A stretch of DNA of 64,000 bases from Blastomyces gilchristii SLH14081 (taxonomy: Eukaryota > Ascomycota > Eurotiomycetes > Onygenales > Ajellomycetaceae): positions 1,746,976 to 1,810,975 of the forward strand of contig NW_003101680.1 of the NCBI RefSeq assembly GCF_000003855.2, in the 5' to 3' direction. The number at the start of each line of letters is the position of its first letter. Position 1 is the first letter of the stretch. The notes beneath the pieces were generated by a model. That model did not search any database. It was not told the origin of the DNA and worked only from the letters and a program-made list of their open reading frames with translations. The position numbers and the translations under genes are program-made. This document shows positions 59,271 to 64,000 of the stretch, piece by piece.

Positions 59271-60300
59271 ATGACTTCATACACTCACACTGGGACTGAC
59301 CTGACCTCATTCTCTGGGGGAAACACTACACCATTCTCTAGAGTGTGTACACCTCTATCTCAGCAGGAATCTGAGATTCCTGAACCTGCTGCGCATTTTA
59401 ACATGAGCTCTTCAACTGCTCTGTCACTGTCACGGCCTCTACACACCTACATCTATTATGGAGATAGAGAGATTAAGGTTGAAGATTCATCAAGATACAA
59501 GAAAAACATCTTATCTGAATTTCACAGCTTTACTCATATTCTTGAATGAAAATTCTGCCTTAATCTGAGCCAGTATAATACTCACAAGATATAAGTAATA
59601 TACATTATCAACCTTCTTGAAGGCATCTCTACAACTACTTGAGTCATCAAGAAGAGAGAGCTTGAGTGTATTAATACTGTCATAACTTGAGAAGAATTCA
59701 AGAACTTTCTACTGAATTAAATCAAAGATTATCACAATCACAGCTTCACAGCAGTGCAGCAGTTCAACTTATTATATTAATAAGATAATAAAAATCCTTT
59801 CAATTTCAATACAAGATTCAAAGAATATTGAGAGAAATTGACTGATGATTTGAATCAATTAAAAACACAGCTTTATCTTATGAAGCTGACTCATAAGATG
59901 CAGATAATAATATCACAATATCAGAGTTCATTAATCAATTATACTAAGCTTGTTAACCTGGCTTTCTGAATCTATTTAAATAATCAATTCTCTGAGAAAA
60001 AGACTAACAAGATCTCTTCTAAGCAATCAATGACAGAATTTAAACAGTGTCATGACAGCTTCAGTGTAGAGAAAGTAAAGAAGAATTTCAAGTGTTCTGA
60101 TTCTTCACTCACTGTGAAGAAATATTAAAAAAGATTTGATAAAGATCTCTGTTTCAACTGCAGAGCTGATGATCACTATATCAGTGATTATAAGAAGCTG
60201 AAGAAGGAAAGAAACTGAGAAGATATCTTCTCAAAGTCAACTCCTCTTCTGACAAACATATTTATAAAAGATAAAGAAGAGAAAGAAAAGAATTAATAAT
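59271..60300 (+). pseudogene. gag of C3, degenerate after a preserved start
   Basis: Starts MTSYTHTGTDLTSFSGGNTT and stays open for 92 codons to 59549, then breaks up. Later pieces: NPFNFNTRFKEY, DDLNQLKTQLYLMKLTHKMQ and the zinc knuckle CFNCRADDHYISDY at about 60150-60191, where the last Cys is now Tyr. Gag would form the particle. The preserved start coincides with the part absent from C2. Confidence 0.83.
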
Positions 60301-63300
60301 TCTCACATCTTCAAGTTTATGTTACAATCACAATATATACTCTGAATGAGAAGATATCAGTGAGATATCTACTTGACTCTGAAGTGAATATCAACTTCAT
60401 ATTCTATTTCTTTTCTTTAATAAAGAGTTAAAAGAAGATAGATCTGTCAGATCATATAAAATTTACAGATAAAATGAAATATCATCATTTTAGCATAATT
60501 CAAGTAAAGTGTGTGATCACAGACTCAGAAGAAATCTTTAAGAAGAGCAGTCTGCTTCTTCACACAGTTAACATCATAGATAAGAACATCATTCTAGATC
60601 TTTCATAGTTGAGAGAAAACAATTCTCTCATTGACTGAGTCACTCAGATGTGATGATATCATCTCACTAATAAAGAGACAGTAATAGAGGAATCTGAAGA
60701 GTTCTATCAGAAGAATCTTGAGAAAAAGATGAAGTCAATATACTGCATAGTAGATAATTGAGACTTAAGAACAGATGAAGAAGTTATCACTCTCACTGCA
60801 AGATTAGCAGCAGTATCTATCATTGAAGACAGATATACACAATGTCTCTTTACAGATTTCAAGAATGTCTTTTTAGAAAGAGAAGCAGTGAAGTTTTCTG
60901 ACATCAAGATATAATATAAGATTTGTCTTGAAGACAGTGTAACAGCATTATACAGGCCTCTTTACAATTTATCTATAAAGAAGTTGAATGTTCTGCACAA
61001 ATATCTTGAAGAAGTGTAATCAAAGAACTGAATATATTCATCAAAGAGTCTGACAGAGATGTCTATACTCTTTATGTTTAAGAAGAATGATAGACTATAT
61101 CTATACATAGACTACAGAGGCCTCAATAAGATGACAGTTAAGAATCACTATTTATTACTATTAATTAATGAGATGATTGATTGATTATCTGAAGCAAAGA
61201 TGTTCTTAAAGATTGATATACAGAATGTCTATCATAGAATCAGAGTTAATGAAGATAATGTTTGAAAAACAGCTTTTCATACTAAGTATGATAATTTTGA
61301 ATATCTTGTTTTATCTTTTGATCTTTGTAACACTTCAGTCATCTTCCAGGCCTATATAAATGAGACACTGTGAGGCCTTGTTAATGTCTCCTGCATAGTA
61401 TACCTGAATGACATTTTAATCTTCTCAAAATCAGAGAAAGAACATGATACTCATGTTTAAGAAGTGTTGAGTTACTTGAGACAGTATCAACTCTATATAA
61501 ACACTGAAAAATGCTCATTCTATATATAGAAGATTGATTTCTTAGGTTATATTGTTGAGATGAATGACATTTCAATGAACAGAAGCCAGGTCTTCATTAT
61601 TAAGAACTGGCCAGTGCTGCAGATGTACCGCGAGATGCAGGTATTTCTAGAATTTACAAATTTCTACAGATGATTCATCTATGCATATTCACAGATTACT
61701 GTCTCTCTTACAGATCTGTTGAAGAGAAGTGTGAAAGACAGAAAAACAGAATCATTTATTCTCACTCAAGACACTGTGCAGGTGTTTGCAGAATTGAAAC
61801 AAGCTTTCACAGATATCATGATACTGAATCATTTTAATCCTGACTTACTCAGTCAGTGTGAGACTGATGTATTCAGAAATAAAGTCTGTGAAATCTTTTC
61901 ACAGTTGACACTGAAGGCCTTTCAATATTGAAAGAATCAGAAAATAATCATCTCTGAGAAAACAGACAATGAATTGTCTGTAAGAGAAGACTTTTTCACA
62001 GAGTCTATAAGATGCTGTGAATAAAGATCAGTGACCTTCTTCTTCAAGAAGTTATCACTCACACAGAGAAGGTATAATACTCATGATTAGAAGATGTTAA
62101 TAATTATTGAATTCTTTAAGATCTGACAACATTATCTTCAGAGTAGTAAGTACTCAGTGCAAGTTCTCACTGATTATGCAAATCTGTGTTACTTCTTAAT
62201 AACAAAGAGCTTGACAGAATGTCAAGCCAGGTGAGTGAAGCTGCTTTCAGAGTATGATTTCTATATTCAATACTATTCAGATCAGCTTAATCTCACTGAC
62301 ATGCTGTCTAGACAGTCTGATTATAATATTATTGATGTGAAGAAGAATTCTATAAAAGAATCTCTGTCATCACTGCAGAAGAAGCTGACTGCAGGGGATT
62401 GAAATTCTCTAAAGCTTGAGAACAGCACTGAAGAGACAGCTGTGTGACTCAGTATAGAAGATGAAAGAGAACTCAGGTCTCTGTGAGAGACTGACACTGA
62501 AGATCATGAGCTTCTCATGTCACATCTTGCAATCATTGAATTAATAAAGAATGAAACAGTCTATAATCTTTCAATCTGACTACTTTTGAAATTCATTAAT
62601 AAGTTACAGAAGAGAGACATCTCTACTACAGCTTGAATTCAGAAGTTGAAGAAGAAAGAGTCTAGTTTAAACTTGAAAGAGACAGGCTCTGAGTGAGATA
62701 ATACTGCTAAGAAATCAAGTCACTGATAACTAGAAGAATGTGAACTTCTACTGCTGAATGATTCAGTCTTTATCTCTCATAGCAGAGCAGTGTGTCAGAA
62801 GTTATTGAGAATTTATCATAATAATTCTCATGCAGAGCACTTCAGATTAGAGAAGACTAAGAAGCTTCTAAAACATAAATACACTTAGAACAAGCTCTGA
62901 GCAGATGTCAAAGAGTATATTAAAACTTATGATATCTATCAAAGAATAAAGATCTCATAGTATAAGTAATACAGTGAGTTGATATCACTGCCTGTTTCAA
63001 AGAGCTTATGACAGAATCTATTAATGAATTTCATAGTTGATCTGCTGAAGTCAACAAGAGTCAAAGAATATAACTTAATTTTGATTATTATTAATCACTT
63101 TATGAAGATAATCAGATATATCTCTACTTATAAAAAGATTAAAGCCTCTGAATTGACTGACCTGTTTTTAGATATTATTATTCATAATCACAGTACTCTG
63201 AAATCATTGATAATAGATTAAGAATCCCTCTTCATCAGCAAATACTGATCAGCTTTTTGCTATCATCTTATAATAAGATATCTTCTCAGTATTGCATTTC

Positions 63301-64000
63301 ATCTGCAGATCAATGACCAGACTGAACATCAGAATCAGATACTAGAACAGCATCTTCAAGCATTCTATTTATATTATCAGAATGATTAGCTCAAACATCT
63401 TCTAATCACTGAATTTGTATATAATAATGTAAAGAATATAATCTTAAAGATATCTTCTTTCTATACTTATTATGAATATAATTCTTCATTACTCAGTGAC
63501 ATCGCGGACAACATTTCAAAGAGAGGAATAGATAGTCAGAATATCAGACAGGTACAGAGAACAGAGTATCTCTCAGTATCAGAAGTAAAAGTGAGATTGA
63601 AACTTTTGAATAAAATTCATGAGAAGACAGTGAAAAGCATTCATTACACTCAGAAGTGATAGACAGAATACTATAATTGAAAACATCTTTTAATGAAGTT
63701 CTTGATAGAGAATCAAGTACTACTTTCAGCAAAGAATATCAAGACAATGAGACTATATAAGAAGCTCAGTAAGTGATGGCTAGAACCTTTCTCAGTAACA
63801 AGAGTGATAAGTAAGCAGATATATAAGTTGAAATTACTCACAGAATTAAAATCAATTCATTTTATTTTTCATATTTTCTATTTGAAGCTCTATAAGTAAC
63901 ATCTCAGAGCAGAGTCATCTCAGCTGAATGATATCAAGATCAAGAGTAATACTGAATATCTTATATAGAAAATATTAAATAAGTAAACACATTACAGTAA
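60301..64000 (+). pseudogene. pol of C3, degenerate, incomplete at window edge
   Basis: Protease VRYLLDSEVNINFI (about 60356-60400, DSG now DSE). RT has KKNDRLYLYIDYRGLNKM and VYLNDILIFSKSEKEHDTH (about 61396-61455, YLDD expected). RNase H has FAELKQAFTDIMILNHFNPD and LTDYANLCYFLITKSL. Integrase HHCC is near 62810-62940 (HNNSHAEHFRLEK), with core pieces VDLLKSTRVKEYNLILIIIN and YKKIKASELTDLFLDII. The chromodomain begins (NTEYLI) near 63950. Stops throughout. Confidence 0.88.

Larger units (their letters stand above)
58678..64000 (+). mobile_element. Ty3/gypsy chromovirus C3, 5' LTR to integrase, runs off the window
   Basis: Inserted in the gag region of A5 at 58677/58678 (left flank TCTGA). 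It has a 5' LTR, leader hairpin, gag, protease, RT, RNase H and integrase, and ends at the window edge just as the chromodomain begins. By comparison with C2, about 2.5 kb including the extra gene and 3' LTR should follow. Estimated full length is near 7.8 kb. Confidence 0.88.

Overview
The window looks like a filamentous ascomycete chromosome. The genes at the left have short GT-AG introns (55-115 bp), fungal-type orthologues and ordinary base composition. From about 6.8 kb to the right end the DNA is a very AT-rich isochore built from nested, heavily mutated transposons. Genome blocks of this kind (Ty3/gypsy-packed AT isochores beside normal genic DNA) are known from Onygenales such as Blastomyces and relatives. 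That assignment is an inference, because no species-diagnostic gene is present.

Genic part (1-6.05 kb). The left edge cuts a minus-strand IND1/NUBPL-type mitochondrial Fe-S P-loop NTPase gene (1-408). It is divergent from a plus-strand BFR2/AATF ribosome-biogenesis gene (710-2467, three exons). Next come a minus-strand short-chain dehydrogenase relic lacking its Rossmann start and its NNAG region (2736-3333), and a minus-strand SPF30/SMNDC1 splicing-factor gene (4672-5780, three exons). A 754-bp element with PIF/Harbinger-like ends (6047-6800) lies at the edge of the isochore.

Transposon part (6.8-64 kb). Families were named here by comparing copies within the window. Family A is a Ty3/gypsy chromovirus with 290-314 bp LTRs: A1 8415-14085, A3 19508-33468 minus, A4 34511-40238, A5 40998-58677 minus and incomplete. 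Family B is Ty3/gypsy with 165-179 bp LTRs: B1 7830-17254 and B2 23347-31548. B2 also carries an apparently spliced antisense gene. Family C is Ty3/gypsy with about 535-bp LTRs and a chromodomain: C1 17255-18761 minus fragment, C2 about 43420-49497, and C3 from 58678 off the right edge. There is also a hAT transposon (18762 to at least 40997, minus, split in three) and a Tad-like LINE with RNase H (42781-56345) flanked by a 12-bp target duplication.

Matching target-site duplications give the nesting. A1 lies in B1, and C1 lies in B1. The hAT lies in C1. A3, A4 and A5 lie in the hAT. B2 lies in A3. The LINE and C3 lie in A5, and C2 lies in the LINE. Nearly every transposon frame is broken by C-to-T/G-to-A changes (TGG to TGA or TAG, CAG/CAA to TAG/TAA). 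The loss is strongest at CpG, clear at CpC and partial at CpA, while CpT is spared, as in a RIP-like process. No tRNA, rRNA or CRISPR array was seen. Two N gaps (7680-7779 and 26803-27213) limit the reading.
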